This document shows, piece after piece, positions 33,147 through 33,437 of a stretch of DNA of 33,437 bases. Location of the stretch: positions 1 to 33,437 of the forward strand of contig JAISBV010000134.1 of NCBI GenBank assembly GCA_031266025.1, read 5' to 3'. Origin of the DNA: Eubacteriales Family XIII. Incertae Sedis bacterium. GTDB taxonomy: Bacteria; Bacillota; Clostridia; Peptostreptococcales; Anaerovoracaceae. Position numbers and translations under genes: made by a program. The stretch's first letter is position 1; each line of letters begins with the position of its first letter. The notes beneath the pieces are model-generated. The model had not been told where the DNA came from and ran no database searches. It saw only the letters and a list, made by a program, of their open reading frames with translations.

Positions 33147-33175
33147 TTGTCCGAATTCGTTTCGTGTGATATGAT
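33147..33175 (+). promoter_or_regulatory. Probable promoter of the serine recombinase gene
   Basis: TTGTCC (33147-33152), a 17-base spacer, TATGAT (33170-33175). An inverted repeat, CGAAAC (33134-33139) and GTTTCG (33159-33164), and the palindrome CGAATTCG (33152-33159) overlap it, so the recombinase or another protein could bind here. Confidence 0.5.
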
Positions 33176-33210
33176 TTTTTCCCAATAAAACAATAAAAGT
33201 AGGAGTGATT

Positions 33211-33437
33211 ATGGCAGCAACATACGGATATGTGCGCGTGTCGAGCACGGATCAAAACGAGGACAGGCAGATGATAGCGATGAGCGAGCTCGGCATACCC
33301 GCCGCTCAAATCTTCACGGACAAACTGAGCGGCAAAAACTTCGACCGCCCGAAGTATCGGAGCCTGATGAGAAAACTGAGACCCGGCGATCTGATTTACA
33401 TTAAAAGCATCGACCGATTGGGACGCAACTATGACGA
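33211..33437 (+). CDS. Serine recombinase (resolvase/invertase family), N-terminal part, runs off right edge
   Basis: The visible 75 residues are the start of a resolvase/invertase catalytic domain. YGYVRVSSTDQNEDRQ (5-20) carries the predicted nucleophile S11. DKLSGKNFDRPKYRSLM and LRPGDLIYIKSIDRLGRN (57-74) follow, with the arginines that surround the active site. AGGAG lies five bases before the ATG. It resembles the small ~200-residue recombinases common in Bacillota, but its length and C-terminal domain cannot be seen, so resolvase, invertase or a larger integrase are all possible. It is transcribed away from the two tRNA-Leu genes, about 140 bases off. Any mobile element it belongs to lies to the right. 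Confidence 0.93.
   Translation, partial: MAATYGYVRVSSTDQNEDRQMIAMSELGIPAAQIFTDKLSGKNFDRPKYRSLMRKLRPGDLIYIKSIDRLGRNYD

Noticed and set aside
32985-33210. tRNA-Leu as the attachment site of an integrated element
   Set aside because: Integration normally uses the tRNA 3' end. The recombinase faces the 5' end, no duplicated tRNA end is seen, and the family is not a tyrosine integrase.

Overview
The window is a 33.4-kb chromosomal segment, almost entirely housekeeping genes on the minus strand, from a Gram-positive-type bacterium. The best guess is an uncultured member of the Clostridia (Bacillota). The guess rests on gene order and families: relA-dtd near hisS-aspS, HemZ, RNase J1-type enzyme, YlbF, Asp23/YqhY-nusB-xseAB-ispA-tlyA, nadD-yqeK-rsfS, a fused SecDF, and a MutL with its own endonuclease motif. 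The coding sequence is GC-rich, has purine-rich Shine-Dalgarno sites, and uses several TTG or GTG starts. No species can be named from the sequence.

Layout by coordinate (transcription of the main block runs from high to low numbers). 1-452: 5' half of miaA. 647-1627: a plus-strand DUF1848 gene with its own promoter, sitting where mutL and miaA are usually adjacent. 1644-7296: aminotransferase-mutS-mutL unit with a good promoter. 7357-7499: a 143-bp MITE-like inverted-repeat element that supplies the end of tlyA. 7446-13780: corC-asp23-nusB-tsaD-like-xseA-xseB-ispA-tlyA unit. 13859-16124: mltG, efp and ylbF, separated by repeat-bearing gaps. 16156-31931: a long run rnjA, leuS, rsfS, yqeK, nadD, aspS, hisS, hemZ, MBL hydrolase, dtd, relA, secDF (listed from low to high coordinate). 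32129-32563: yajC with its own promoter and a strong terminator. 32809-33071: two tRNA-Leu genes. 33211-33437: the first 75 codons of a plus-strand serine recombinase cut by the window edge.

Functionally the block covers translation (LeuRS, AspRS, HisRS, EF-P, MiaA, RsfS, TlyA, Dtd), RNA turnover (RNase J, YlbF), DNA repair (MutSL, ExoVII), protein export (YajC, SecDF), cell wall (MltG), NAD and isoprenoid synthesis (NadD, IspA), and the stringent response (RelA). Many genes overlap by 4 to 35 bases, which suggests translational coupling.

The unusual content is not the genes but the sequence between them. A small family of dispersed repeats shares the terminal motif GTAACTACTCAAAC and a 21-bp internal module. 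Copies sit at the 3' ends of tlyA, ylbF and hemZ, and between yajC and secDF. In tlyA the repeat is translated as an 18-residue tail. The DUF1848 gene also stands out: it has lower GC, a radical-SAM-type CX3CX2C at its C-terminus instead of the N-terminus, and 12 leading residues that resemble the start of a helix-turn-helix protein. No complete new defence, secretion or CRISPR system is visible. The recombinase at the right edge may mark the start of a mobile element lying outside the window.
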